Shown: positions 1-9,421, numbered from the stretch's first letter. The stretch is 64,000 bases of DNA from Desulfomicrobium apsheronum (GCF_900114115.1 NZ_FORX01000005.1:55890-119889); one strand, 5' to 3'. Notes: generated by a model not told the origin, from the letters alone. A program made the numbers and translations.

Positions 1-147
1 CAACGCCTGCTCGGCAAGCGCTTCGGAAAGGACATTCTGGACATTCGCATGCAGGAACGCCTGCGAAGCGCCAGCGCCGAACAACTCGACCTCTGGGCGG
101 AGCGCATCCTCGACGCCACGACCATCGAGGATGTCTTCAGGGAATAA
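1..147 (+). CDS. DUF4351-type protein, C-terminal fragment
   Basis: The open frame enters from the left edge and ends at TAA 145-147, leaving 48 residues. The fragment reads QRLLGKRFGKDILD, then RLRSASAEQLDLWAERILDA, and ends in TIEDVFRE. This pattern (RLL-RFG, then AS-EQL--WAERILDA--IE-VF) is typical of the DUF4351 domain at the C-terminus of Rpn/YhgA-like transposase or nuclease-related proteins. The N-terminal part lies outside the window, so whether a nuclease domain is present cannot be said. The family assignment is by eye. Confidence 0.6.
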   Translation, partial: QRLLGKRFGKDILDIRMQERLRSASAEQLDLWAERILDATTIEDVFRE

Positions 148-267
148 ATCCGTCCATCCAGGTCGCGGCCCATGCCTCAAGCCAGGCCCAAGCCGGGCAC
201 ACGCCTGGCTCTCGCACGCTTTCATCCCTTTCGACCATCTCGTGCCGTGTCCGCCCGAAGATGATTC

Positions 268-1866
268 CTATTCCCGCACGCCGTCTCCAGCCACGGGCGC
301 TCCCGTTTCGAGCAGCCCTCCCCAGTCCGTCCGCTCGTCCATCACCCGCCTGATTTCTTCGGGCAGAAAATCCTTGCCGACGCGGGCTTCCCAGCCTCCG
401 CCAAGGGCCTTGTACACGGCCGACAGATTGATGAGCACCGAGCCCTGCGTGCTCGTCAGCAGATCCTGGGCCTGGACCTTGGAACGCTGCGTGTCCAGGA
501 CGCGCTGAAAGTCGGCGAGGCCCTCGCGGTACTGGATCATGGAAATTTCCACCGAACGTGTCGCGGCGTCCACGCCCTGCGCAAGAAAGGCAACCTCCTC
601 CCGGGAGCGCAGGAAGGCGGACAAGGCATCCTCGGTCTCCCTGGCGGCCTGGAGCACCGTATCCTTGTAGCTTACGACCAGTTGCTGGAAACGCGCATCC
701 TGGACGCGGACATTGTTCTTGATGCGCCCGTAGTTGAAGATGTCCCAGCCAAATCCCACGCCTCCCGAATACTGGAGACTGTCTCCGCTCATGAGATCGC
801 CCAGATTGCTGCCGCCCGGATATCCGGCGATGGTCAGCGCCGCGTTGCTGGCCGACAGGCCGATATTTCCGAACAGGGTCAAGCGTGGATAGAGATCCGA
901 CTGGGCCACCCCGATCAGCGCGCACTGGGCGGCCATGCGGGCCTCGGCGGCGCGGATATCCGGACGCCGCCGCAGGAGCTCGGCGGGAACGCCCACCGCC
1001 ACATCGGCGGGCACCTCGGGGATGCGTCCCGGCGCACCGAGCAGGTCATCCACCTCGCCGGGCAGCATGCCGAGCAGCGCAGCCAGACCGTTTTTGGCCT
1101 GACGCAGCTGAGCATCCAGTCGCGGCATGGACGCACGCGTGTTAGCCAGCAGCGCCCGGGCCTGGGCCACGTCGAGTTCGGTCACGTCCCCGCCCTCGTA
1201 AAGCGCCCGGGCAATCTGCAGGGAGCGTTCCTGAACCGCCACGTTTTCACGTGCGATGTCCAGGCGTTCCTCCAGGGTGCGCAACGTCACGTAGACCCGC
1301 GCCACCTCGGCCGTGAGCGTGACCAGCAGATCGTCGTAACCCGCCGTGGCCGCGTCCAGATCCCACACGCCCGATTCCACCGCACGCCTGAATTTCCCCC
1401 AGAAATCGAGTTCCCAGGCCGCGTCGAGGGCGACGGAGGCCGTGGCGTAATACGTGTCCACTGCGGGCGAGGTATTGGCGTTGTGCTTGCTTAGACCGTT
1501 GTCGGCAAGATTGCCCTTGAGCTGCTGCAGCTGCGGAAACATGTTGCCGGTGGCGATGCCGAGTCTGGCGCGGGCCTCAAGGATGCGCAGCCCGGCAACA
1601 TGCAGGGATGGATTCCGTTCGCGGGCCATCTCCACCAGCCGGTCCAGCACCGGATCATTCAGTCGCTTCCACCACACCGCAAGCTCGGCCGGGCCATCCT
1701 TGAGCCTGGTGTCGCCTTTCCCGCTCCATTCCTTCATCACCGGGACCTCTGGACGGACATAATTCGGACCAACGGCGCAGCCGCCCATAAAGACAAGGAC
1801 AAGGCCCAGGACCGTGATCCGCAAAACATTGGCGGCTTCCGTCACCCGGCGTGTGGCATCCTTCAT
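268..1866 (-). CDS. RND efflux outer-membrane lipoprotein (NodT/OprM family)
   Basis: A 532-residue TolC-like outer-membrane channel, the last gene of a three-gene efflux operon. An N-terminal signal with a lipobox-like FMGGC (Cys30) is followed by AVGPNYVRPEVPV, the hallmark start of mature NodT/OprM/CusC proteins. Two OEP repeats follow: roughly residues 60-270 with ARARLGIATGNMFPQL, and 290-490 with ELLRRRPDIRAAEARMAAQ and AGYPGGSNLG-type segments. The length is normal for the family. The start lies 4 bp after the pump gene stop, so translation is probably coupled. It should form the periplasm-spanning exit duct for the pump and adaptor encoded upstream. Confidence 0.93.
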   Translation of the reverse strand: MKDATRRVTEAANVLRITVLGLVLVFMGGCAVGPNYVRPEVPVMKEWSGKGDTRLKDGPAELAVWWKRLNDPVLDRLVEMARERNPSLHVAGLRILEARARLGIATGNMFPQLQQLKGNLADNGLSKHNANTSPAVDTYYATASVALDAAWELDFWGKFRRAVESGVWDLDAATAGYDDLLVTLTAEVARVYVTLRTLEERLDIARENVAVQERSLQIARALYEGGDVTELDVAQARALLANTRASMPRLDAQLRQAKNGLAALLGMLPGEVDDLLGAPGRIPEVPADVAVGVPAELLRRRPDIRAAEARMAAQCALIGVAQSDLYPRLTLFGNIGLSASNAALTIAGYPGGSNLGDLMSGDSLQYSGGVGFGWDIFNYGRIKNNVRVQDARFQQLVVSYKDTVLQAARETEDALSAFLRSREEVAFLAQGVDAATRSVEISMIQYREGLADFQRVLDTQRSKVQAQDLLTSTQGSVLINLSAVYKALGGGWEARVGKDFLPEEIRRVMDERTDWGGLLETGAPVAGDGVRE

Positions 1867-1870
1867 GGCG

Positions 1871-4800
1871 CTACTCCTCGCTCTTCACATTGAAAAAGAT
1901 CGCATACAGCACGGGCACAACGATCAGCGTCAGCACCGTGGCGAAACCGAGACCGAACATGATGGTCACTGCCATGGACACGAAAAAGGCGTCCTGCACC
2001 AGGGGGAGCATGCCAAGGATCGTGGTCAGGGCGGCCATGGACACGGGAATGAGGCGGCTGACTCCGGAATCGATGACGGCTCTGAAGGGCGGTTTGCCGC
2101 TCCCGGTTTCCACATCGATCTGATCGATCAGGACAATGGCGTTCTTGATCAACATGCCAGAGAGGCTCATGAGCCCCAGGAGGGACATGAACCCGAAGGG
2201 CTGGTCGAAAAGAAGCAGGCCTGCGGTCACGCCGATGACGGACAGAGGCACCGTGAACCAGATGACCAGGGTCTTCTTGATGGAGTTGAAAAGCACTATG
2301 ACGATGAGGATCATGAGTCCGAAAAACACCGGGATGGTACCCGCGAGGCGCGAATTGGCTTTGGCCGAGTCTTCGGACTCTCCGCCCCAGGCCATGTAGT
2401 AGCCGGGCATGTCCCTGATGGGCCATTTGTCGGAGTAACCGACCTTGAGGGTCGAAGCGTCGTACCCTTCCTTAAAGGGATCCTCGCCGGGCGCGAGACT
2501 TTTTCCGAGCACCTGCGCCACGTCCACGTTCAGAGCCTGTTCGATCACGGGCTTCACGCGCTTCATCAGCTCGCTCGGCAGGCCCTCGCTCGGATCGGCA
2601 TGAATGCGCAGCATCTTGAAGCGGTCCCGGCGCCACAGATAGGCGTCCTCGAACTCCATCTTCATGCCGGTCAGCACTTGGCCGATGGGAATCATCGACT
2701 GCGCGGCCGGACTCCAGATGGGAATGCTCTCCATGCTGTCCAGGTCACTGCGTTCCGCTTCCGGAGCGCGCGTGATGATCGGGAGCAGCTCGTCGCGTTC
2801 CTTGAACACGCCCACCCGGGTCCCCTCGAAAACAGACTCGAAAGCCATGGCGATCTGGGGCCTCTCGATGCCCGCCTTGAGTGCCGGAACTTCGGCCATC
2901 TGGGGCCGCATGACCTTGACCTTCTGCCGCCATTCGTTGCGCACGGACTTGGCATGAGGGTCATCCAGCAATACCTTCTCCGCCTTGGCGGCCAGCTCTC
3001 TCAGCACCGTCGAATCAGGACCGTACAGACGCAGCTGGATCTTGCCACCCACGGAGGGCCCGAGCACAAAGAGCCGCACGCTGACCAGGGCTTGCGGAAA
3101 CATGCGGTCCAAATCCCGCTGAATCTCTTTGGTAAGCGCCGGGATGCGCTTGTAATCATCGACGTCCACAAGGATCTGACCGAAGGCGTCGTAGCTCTTC
3201 TCCGTCGGGTAGGTCAGCAGGAATCGGACCTGCCCTCCTCCGATCATGGTCGTCATGTGGGTCACGCCTTCGCGCCGGGCGATATCCGCTTCGGCCAGTT
3301 CCAGTTGCCGCTGGGTTTCGCGGATGTCCGTGCCTTCGGCGAACCAGAAGTCCACGTAGAACTGGGCCCTGGTGGAGTCCGGGAAAAAGCTGTTCTTGAG
3401 GGTGCCAAAGCCGACCATGGCCGCGATGAACATGGCGACAACAACCGCCACCGTGACCCAGCGCCGCCGGATGCACCAGGCCAGAAAGACGCGATATGCA
3501 CCGTAGAATCTCCCGCCGTAGGAGTCGGACGCGCTGCTTGATCCGTCCGCGTTTTGCGGTCGGACCTTCAGGAACGCCTTGCAAAAAAGCGGGGTGGTGT
3601 TCACGGCCGTGACCCAGCTCATGAGCAGGGAGATGAGAATGACATAAAAGAGGGAGCGGCAATACTCGCCCGTGCTGTCCTGGGAAGTGCCGATGGCAGC
3701 AAAGGCGGCCACGGCCACGAAGGTCGCACCCAGCAGAGGCACCCCGACCTGCCCCACCACGTCGCGGGCAGCGGTCAGGGCATCCACGCCGCGATTCATT
3801 TTTTCCTTCATGCCGTCCGTGACCACGATGGCGTTGTCGACCAGCATGCCAAGCGCAATGACCAGCGCTCCGAGCGAAATTCTCTCCAGGGTGATATCGC
3901 CAAGATCCATGACGATAAAAGTCGCCATGATGGTGATCACAAGGACCGCCCCGATGATCAGCCCGCTACGCAGCCCCATGAATATGAGCAGCACCACGAC
4001 GACGATGGCCACGGCCTCCAGCAGATTGATCAGAAAACCGTTGATGGCCGCGGTCACGGCCCGGCTCTGGTGGGAGATGACGTGCAGTTCCATGCCCACG
4101 GGACGCATGGATTCAAGCTCGTGAAAACGCTGGTCCAGGGATTCGCCCATGTCGACCACGTTGCCGCCCAGGACAGTGGAGACGGCCAGACCGATGGCGG
4201 GCTTGCCGTCATAGCGCAGGATCGTATCCGGCGGAGCGATGTAGTCACGCTTGATGTCGGCCACGTCACGCAGATAGACTGTGCTGTCCGACCCCATGCC
4301 CTTGATGAGCAGCCCGCCGATGTCCTGTTCGGACTTGAATTCGCCCGTGGGACTGATGGGTATATACTCGACCCCGAGCGGCAGATGCCCCGCGCTGGCG
4401 GGAATGTTCTTGGCCTTCAGGGCATTGCTGATGTCTGACGGAGATACCCCGAACTGGGACATTTTTTCGCGACGCATCTCGATGAAGATGGCTTCCTTCT
4501 GCACGACGTAGAGGGTGATCCGCTTCACGTCCTTGGCCTTCAGAAGCTCGCGTTGCAGAAACTTGGCGTACTCGTAAACTTCGCGCGGCGTGTAGCCCTC
4601 TCCGGTGATGGCCAGGAAGACGCCGTAAACATCGCCAAAATCGTCATTGACTATGGACGGTCCGGCTCCGGGCGGGAGACTGCGCTGGGCGTCGGAGACC
4701 TTGCGCCGCAGTTCGTCCCAGACCTGAGGCAGGGTGGCCTTGTCGAAATTGTCCTTCATCGAGACCTGCACGATGGACAACTCCCGCGAGGAGCGCGAAT

Positions 4801-5047
4801 CGACCCGCTCCAGTTGGCCCATCTCCTGACAGGCCTTCTCGATCACGTTGCTGACCTCTTCCTCCACCTGCTCCGCCGAGGCCCCCGGATACGGGGTGAT
4901 GATGACCGCCTCCTTGATGGTGAACTCGGGATCCTCAAGCCTGCTCAGGTTGTTGAACGAATACCACCCGACCACGAGAAAAAGAACGGTCATCACCCAG
5001 CTTATGACGCTCTTGCGTATGCTCCACTCCGCGATATTCATCATCAT
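1871..5047 (-). CDS. RND multidrug efflux pump, inner-membrane subunit (AcrB/HAE1-like)
   Basis: A 1058-residue proton-driven pump of normal family length. It has the N-terminal membrane helix (about residues 13-32), the LEDPEFTIKEA and TPYPGASAEQVEEEV signature of the first porter domain, a helix block around 340-490, a second periplasmic domain, and a C-terminal helix block around 880-1050. The helix-4 motif is GMLVDNAIVV, so the usual Asp-Asp pair is Asp-Asn. Three ATGs in tandem follow a GGGAGA; the third (base 5041) has the best spacing. It sits 14 bp after the adaptor gene and 4 bp before the channel gene. Substrate is unknown. Confidence 0.94.
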   Translation of the reverse strand: MMMNIAEWSIRKSVISWVMTVLFLVVGWYSFNNLSRLEDPEFTIKEAVIITPYPGASAEQVEEEVSNVIEKACQEMGQLERVDSRSSRELSIVQVSMKDNFDKATLPQVWDELRRKVSDAQRSLPPGAGPSIVNDDFGDVYGVFLAITGEGYTPREVYEYAKFLQRELLKAKDVKRITLYVVQKEAIFIEMRREKMSQFGVSPSDISNALKAKNIPASAGHLPLGVEYIPISPTGEFKSEQDIGGLLIKGMGSDSTVYLRDVADIKRDYIAPPDTILRYDGKPAIGLAVSTVLGGNVVDMGESLDQRFHELESMRPVGMELHVISHQSRAVTAAINGFLINLLEAVAIVVVVLLIFMGLRSGLIIGAVLVITIMATFIVMDLGDITLERISLGALVIALGMLVDNAIVVTDGMKEKMNRGVDALTAARDVVGQVGVPLLGATFVAVAAFAAIGTSQDSTGEYCRSLFYVILISLLMSWVTAVNTTPLFCKAFLKVRPQNADGSSSASDSYGGRFYGAYRVFLAWCIRRRWVTVAVVVAMFIAAMVGFGTLKNSFFPDSTRAQFYVDFWFAEGTDIRETQRQLELAEADIARREGVTHMTTMIGGGQVRFLLTYPTEKSYDAFGQILVDVDDYKRIPALTKEIQRDLDRMFPQALVSVRLFVLGPSVGGKIQLRLYGPDSTVLRELAAKAEKVLLDDPHAKSVRNEWRQKVKVMRPQMAEVPALKAGIERPQIAMAFESVFEGTRVGVFKERDELLPIITRAPEAERSDLDSMESIPIWSPAAQSMIPIGQVLTGMKMEFEDAYLWRRDRFKMLRIHADPSEGLPSELMKRVKPVIEQALNVDVAQVLGKSLAPGEDPFKEGYDASTLKVGYSDKWPIRDMPGYYMAWGGESEDSAKANSRLAGTIPVFFGLMILIVIVLFNSIKKTLVIWFTVPLSVIGVTAGLLLFDQPFGFMSLLGLMSLSGMLIKNAIVLIDQIDVETGSGKPPFRAVIDSGVSRLIPVSMAALTTILGMLPLVQDAFFVSMAVTIMFGLGFATVLTLIVVPVLYAIFFNVKSEE

Positions 5048-5061
5048 TCTCCCGGGTGATC

Positions 5062-6258
5062 TCAGAAGGTTCCATCAAACGGCTTGACCCGCATCCCGTC
5101 CCGCAGCCGACTGGCTCCGCTGACAGCCACGACCTCTCCGGCCTTTAGCCCTTCGGCTATGCGGATGCCCGCCTCCCCGGCCACCCCGCCCGTGACGACC
5201 TCGCGCCGCTGCACCGCCATCGTGTCCGGCTCGACCACCCAGACGTGAGCCACACCCCGCTCGTCGGAGAAAACGGCCACGGCGGGAATGACGAACCGCC
5301 CGTCACCGTTGACGCCCTCCGGGGACGAACCGACGATCATGGCGGTCATGCCGGGCAGGATGGAGACGTCGTCTGGTTTCTTCATCTCGAAGACGACCTG
5401 GAAGGTCTGGGTTTTAGGATCGGCCCGGGTGGAGAATTCCTTGACGACAAGCGCATACTCCTTGCCCGGCAACGCGGCGAACTCGGCCATGACCGGGGCC
5501 TTTTTGCCGGTTCTTTCGGAAGGCTCGTTTATGCGGGCGACAACGCTCTCCGGCAAATCGACCAGAATTTCCAGCGCCGAGATGTCGTCCAGGCTGACGA
5601 TGGGCTCCTTGGCCTGCACCTCCTGAAAATTTTCCACGTGCCGCCTGGAAACGATGCCCGAAAAAGGCGCGCGCAGGGTCGTGTCGCCGAGCTTGTCCCG
5701 GGCCGCATCCAGCGCGGCTTGGGCGGACTCCATTTCAGCTGCGGCCCGATCCTTGGCCTCCCGCCTCTTGACTACCATGCTCTCGCTGGTCGCGCCGGGG
5801 TCCTGCTTGCGGATGCGCAAGATGCGCTCGTACTCGCTCGTGGCGCTCTCAAGGGCCGCGCGCACATTGCCGAACTGACCCTGGGCGTTGCGCAGGCTGT
5901 TCTCGAAATCACGCTGATCCAGCTGGGCCAGAATCTGCCCTTCCTTGACCTCCTGCCCTTCCCCCACCGGGAGCTGCGTAAGCGTCCCGGACACCTGGAA
6001 GGCCAGCTCCGCCCTTTTGGACGCCCGCACCATGCCCGGAAATTTTCGCTGCATGACCGCAGAGGACTCCCCGACGGTCAGCAGCTTCACGGGCCGGGGT
6101 TCCTCGGGCGCGGCCTGCCGCTCCGGCGGACTGTCGCATGCCGACAAAAGAAAAAATGAAAAAACAACCAGCAAGGCAGCGCCAGGGAAAAAAAATTCAC
6201 TGTATCCTAAGATCACGTTATTTCTGCTCATGTTGACACCATTTCCTCGTTTTTTCAT
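5062..6258 (-). CDS. RND efflux periplasmic adaptor lipoprotein (membrane fusion protein)
   Basis: A 398-residue HlyD/AcrA-type adaptor, first gene of the efflux operon. A signal segment with lipobox LLSAC (Cys41 from this start) anchors it to the inner membrane. The barrel-sandwich hybrid halves are visible as GTLTQLPVGEGQEVKEGQIL (about residue 95) and TTLRAPFSGIVSRRHVE (about 195). A coiled-coil hairpin lies between them, with a C-terminal membrane-proximal domain after that. Met10 (MSRNNV) is an alternative start that still precedes the signal peptide. No regulator gene is adjacent, so control of the operon is not evident. Confidence 0.92.
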   Translation of the reverse strand: MKKRGNGVNMSRNNVILGYSEFFFPGAALLVVFSFFLLSACDSPPERQAAPEEPRPVKLLTVGESSAVMQRKFPGMVRASKRAELAFQVSGTLTQLPVGEGQEVKEGQILAQLDQRDFENSLRNAQGQFGNVRAALESATSEYERILRIRKQDPGATSESMVVKRREAKDRAAAEMESAQAALDAARDKLGDTTLRAPFSGIVSRRHVENFQEVQAKEPIVSLDDISALEILVDLPESVVARINEPSERTGKKAPVMAEFAALPGKEYALVVKEFSTRADPKTQTFQVVFEMKKPDDVSILPGMTAMIVGSSPEGVNGDGRFVIPAVAVFSDERGVAHVWVVEPDTMAVQRREVVTGGVAGEAGIRIAEGLKAGEVVAVSGASRLRDGMRVKPFDGTF

Positions 6259-6442
6259 CTGCAGCTCAAGAGTTCCAGCCGCGATACCGCATCAAGACCA
6301 CTATTTCGTATCCGCATTTCACGTAGCGCCAAAATTTCAATATCAACTCAAGAAAGTACATATCTTCACTCAAAATCCACTCCCGTCCAGGCGATCACGC
6401 AATTTTCGTCACAACTTTCCTGAACAGCTCCCCATGCAGACA

Positions 6443-7363
6443 TCAAAGGCCACGATACGTCCCACTGGCGAAAACATCGACCACCGCCTGCCTGACCATC
6501 TCGTAGACGACTTCGGAGGAACGCCCCTCGGCAAGTGGTCCCGTCACGCTGTCCAAAAAGGAAATCAGCCCGTCCGCGTTGGTGTCGGACAGGGCCAGAA
6601 GTTCCCTCCCGGAACCGTCGCCAGGGGTCACGCGGACCCGAACGGACCAGCCAAGCCCGCCGCCTTCCGTGATGCTTATGACCGTGCGCCCAAGGGCGGT
6701 CACAAGATCCAGCACGTAGACGCAGCCCTCTTGAGGACAAAACGGCAACCCCTCGGCATCGAACGTAGTCAGCCGGGCGAATGGCCTGGCCAGGGCGTAA
6801 AGGTTGCTTGCGCTGTTGAAGATGACCACCGCGTCCCCTATCCGACATGACTCGAAAAGCTTTTCCATGTCCGGATTGTTCAGCGCCACGCATCCTTCGG
6901 TCCAGTCGCGCTCACGATTGTCGCCGAACTGCCGGACCACTCCGCCGCCATGTATGGCGATGCCGCAGCCAAGGCCCGTGTTGCAGGGGCCGGGCCTGGA
7001 TTTTCGGGCGGCCTCGCGTATCTTCTTGTATTCCGGGAGAGAGATGACGCCGCTGGCCAAGGCCTTTTCCGCGTCGGCGAGATTTGGGTAGGAAATCCCG
7101 AGCGTGCGATGAAAGCGGGTCACGGCCTTTTTATATGATACGAAATACAGGCCCTCGGGGGTTGCGCAGTCGAAGGCCCTGCGCTTGTCCGAGATCGGGT
7201 CGATCCCGAAGGTGACGGGATACCTGGCCACCGGCCGTGCGTCCCTGAATGCGACCAGTTCCCTTGTGGCCTTGTCCACGACCAGGCATCCGCTCGTCGC
7301 GGACCATGCCTGAGCCGCAGAAAAAATCGTCAGCGCGCAAATCAGCCAAAATAACCGTGTCAT
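6443..7363 (-). CDS. L,D-transpeptidase (YkuD family) with EF-hand-like loop
   Basis: A periplasmic enzyme expected to form meso-DAP cross-links or attach lipoproteins to peptidoglycan. From this ATG the protein is 306 residues and begins with a clear signal peptide (MTRLFWLICALTIFSAAQA). A longer frame starts at a GTG at 7411 but lacks a ribosome site, so I prefer 7363. The YkuD active site is present: IAIHGGG (about residue 136) and DWTEGCVALNN with the catalytic Cys near 158. Near residue 260 is DTNADGLISFLD, a canonical 12-residue EF-hand calcium loop except for a final Asp. The gene diverges from the Lpp-like lipoprotein gene. Confidence 0.88.
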   Translation of the reverse strand: MTRLFWLICALTIFSAAQAWSATSGCLVVDKATRELVAFRDARPVARYPVTFGIDPISDKRRAFDCATPEGLYFVSYKKAVTRFHRTLGISYPNLADAEKALASGVISLPEYKKIREAARKSRPGPCNTGLGCGIAIHGGGVVRQFGDNRERDWTEGCVALNNPDMEKLFESCRIGDAVVIFNSASNLYALARPFARLTTFDAEGLPFCPQEGCVYVLDLVTALGRTVISITEGGGLGWSVRVRVTPGDGSGRELLALSDTNADGLISFLDSVTGPLAEGRSSEVVYEMVRQAVVDVFASGTYRGL

Positions 7364-7444
7364 TTGACTTTGAAAATGCTTGCGCGGTATTATTTTTAAA
7401 ATTGATTTCACGTTACCCTGGCTCGAAACAAGGAGGAAAAAAAG

Positions 7445-7762
7445 ATGTTCAGGAAAAAAATGTACCGCGATCTGTCCATGGCCGTTTGTCTCGCCGCTGT
7501 CCTTGGTCTTGCCGGATGCGCGACCTTGAACAAGGAGGACCGTGCTCTCCTTGAAAGCGCAAAGCAGTCCGCCGAAGAAGCCAAGCTGTCAGCCGCCAGG
7601 GCAGAGGCCGTGGGCGACAGGCTCGAAGCCATGGGCGTGCGCCTTGAAAACGCGGCGGCCAGCGCCGAGCAATCCGCGACCAAGGCCGAAATGGCTGCCG
7701 CGCGCGCCGAGGCAGCGGCCGAAAAGGCCGAACGCATCTTCGACAAGTCCCTGAAGAAATAG
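7445..7762 (+). CDS. Lpp-like alanine-rich outer-membrane lipoprotein
   Basis: A 105-residue small lipoprotein with a signal peptide and lipobox LAGC (Cys25). The rest is a continuous helix with heptad-spaced Ala (SAEEAKLSAARAEAV, NAAASAEQSATKAEMAAARA), as in Braun lipoprotein-type trimers, and it ends in SLKK. In Lpp the C-terminal Lys is the residue joined to peptidoglycan by L,D-transpeptidases. Two such enzymes are encoded on either side, which supports the same role here (inference). A strong ribosome site AAGGAGG lies 8 bases before the ATG. Confidence 0.85.
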   Translation: MFRKKMYRDLSMAVCLAAVLGLAGCATLNKEDRALLESAKQSAEEAKLSAARAEAVGDRLEAMGVRLENAAASAEQSATKAEMAAARAEAAAEKAERIFDKSLKK

Positions 7763-7772
7763 CCAATCACGG

Positions 7773-8690
7773 TTATTTTTCCCTGGGACGCGCGACAACC
7801 ATGGGCACCCCGGTCTTTTCCTCCAGGACCCGTTCAAGGGCCTGACGGTCAATGTCGAGGGGGCCTATGGTTGCTTCATGATAGAGAAGCTCCTCCATGA
7901 TTTTCATGAGAGGGTATTCCGCCCTTTTTTCAAAATCCTCGAAAGCCTGCACCCAGAACAGCCCATCCCCCCATCCGTATTTGACCGGCTCGTAGATGAC
8001 CTGGACCGTGGCGCCCACGGGGACCACCGGATAGAGCGCGCCCACGTCCTCCGGGTACATGCGGATGCATCCGTGGCTGACCCTGCGGCCGATGCCCCAG
8101 GGCTTGTTCGTGCCGTGAATGGCGTACAGATTACGGGACAGCCTGAACACGAAATCACCCAGGGGATTGTCCGGCCCAGGCGGCACCTCGGCTGGAAGGT
8201 CCGGTTCCTCTTCACGGATCGAAGCGGGCACGACCCAAGTCGGATTGGGCGTCTTGCTTTTGACCTTGTAGACGCCAAGCTCCGTAAGATACCCTTCCCT
8301 CCCGATGCCGATGGGCGCGGTGAAAAAAAAGTCGTGGCCGCCGTTCGAAAAAAAGAAATACAGCCGCATCTCGGCAAGATTGACCACAATGCCCGCTTGC
8401 GGACGTTCCCGGGGAAGCATGAAGGCCAAGGGGATTTTGACCAACTCCCCCTTGGGCGGCACCCAGGGATCGATGCCGGGATTCGCCGCCACGATCTGAT
8501 TGTACCCAAGGCCAAACTCGCGCGCGATATCAAGAAGCGTATCCTGTTCCTCTGCCTCCACCCGACGCACGGTGCCGTACAAATCCGTCCCCGGCGAGAG
8601 CATGAAGGATCTGAGCGCCCAGACGGGCCCGGAATGAGCCAGCAAGAGGACAAACACCGCCGCTCCAAGAGATGAGAATATTCGCTTCAT
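7773..8690 (-). CDS. L,D-transpeptidase with LysM-like domain (ErfK/YbiS type)
   Basis: A 305-residue periplasmic enzyme. A signal peptide (residues 1-25) precedes a LysM-like peptidoglycan-binding module (about 47-87: DTLLDIAREFGLGYNQIVAAN). The YkuD domain follows, with NLYAIHGTNKPWGIG (His192) and VSHGCIRM (catalytic Cys208). This domain order matches the E. coli enzymes that link Lpp to peptidoglycan. The frame is open upstream to 8798, but the ATG at 8690 begins directly at the signal peptide and is preferred. It is convergent with the Lpp-like gene, with only 10 bp between stop codons. Confidence 0.9.
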   Translation of the reverse strand: MKRIFSSLGAAVFVLLLAHSGPVWALRSFMLSPGTDLYGTVRRVEAEEQDTLLDIAREFGLGYNQIVAANPGIDPWVPPKGELVKIPLAFMLPRERPQAGIVVNLAEMRLYFFFSNGGHDFFFTAPIGIGREGYLTELGVYKVKSKTPNPTWVVPASIREEEPDLPAEVPPGPDNPLGDFVFRLSRNLYAIHGTNKPWGIGRRVSHGCIRMYPEDVGALYPVVPVGATVQVIYEPVKYGWGDGLFWVQAFEDFEKRAEYPLMKIMEELLYHEATIGPLDIDRQALERVLEEKTGVPMVVARPREK

Positions 8691-8808
8691 GACCCGCCGC
8701 TCTCCATGAATTCCTGAACACCTGAAAAATTCCCCGCTTCGGGCCAAAAACATGACCAACCACGCGACCGGGGCGACTCCTGCCATGACACACGTCACTG
8801 CAAGAAGT

Positions 8809-8886
8809 CGTCATCCCCTTGAAGAAGGGGATCTCTGCCTTTCTAAGTATCTGAAAAGAATGGATTCCCGCCTTCGCGGGAATGAC
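8809..8886. repeat. Paired-hairpin intergenic repeat (REP/BIME-like)
   Basis: Two palindromes sit side by side: TCATCCCCTT-GAAG-AAGGGGAT (about 8811-8832) and ATTCCCGC-CTT-CGCGGGAAT (about 8864-8883), the latter followed by GAC. Read on the minus strand, the second gives the spurious peptide VIPAKAGIHS, a well-known product of dispersed GTCATTCCCGCG-type repeats in many proteobacteria. Only one copy is in the window, so dispersal in this genome cannot be confirmed here. Confidence 0.7.
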
Positions 8887-8930
8887 ATTCAGGTTCATCC
8901 ACGACTTTTTGCAGGCGGATCATGACACAC

Positions 8931-9361
8931 CATAGCATACTTGGCCTGCATTGTTCCAGTCGTGATTGCCGGATAATTTCCAGATCAAATCTGGGACCCG
9001 CATTTTCAAAGGACTGATGTTTTTGATTTTTTCAAACAGAAAAACGCGATTAACAAATCGCTCCATGAAGGTTTATATCACTGACAAAAAACCACAACGA
9101 TGATTTAAAAAATCATACAAATAATCTGATAAATATAATTTCATAACTATATTAATTATTAAATAAATAATAACGCATAAATTATAATTTGAAAAATTTA
9201 AATTTTCATTATTTTAAAACAAATATAAATTTATTATCAATAATTTATATAAAAATGATACATGTATGACAAATATTATATTCTAATTAAATTTAACAAG
9301 ATTACTTATAAAATTTTCACATAGCAATTACATTTTTTGTAAGACGCATTGCATTTTATGC
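8931..9361. other. Strongly AT-rich non-coding tract upstream of a chemoreceptor
   Basis: In a window of about 60% G+C, this stretch falls to roughly 80-90% A+T, most extreme from 9041 to 9340 (long runs of AAT/TAA/ATAAT). No credible reading frame, tRNA or terminator is visible. It lies between the hairpin repeat and the chemoreceptor gene and must contain that gene's promoter, but many -10-like hexamers make the site impossible to pick. It could be a nucleoid-protein binding region or a remnant of acquired DNA. Confidence 0.7.
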
Positions 9362-9421
9362 TTTCATGTGAGAAATGGCGCAAGGATAAAAATATACCCA
9401 CTTCATCCTTGCGGAGATTCC

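Noticed and set aside
1814-3541. 575-residue plus-strand open frame
   Set aside because: It lies opposite the RND pump gene. Its translation is rich in His, Gly and Asp typical of an antisense shadow of high-G+C coding DNA, and the pump has clear family motifs.
8691-8898. Minus-strand frame beginning MNLNVIPAKAGIHS
   Set aside because: This peptide is the known spurious translation of a GTCATTCCCGCG-type hairpin repeat, not a gene.
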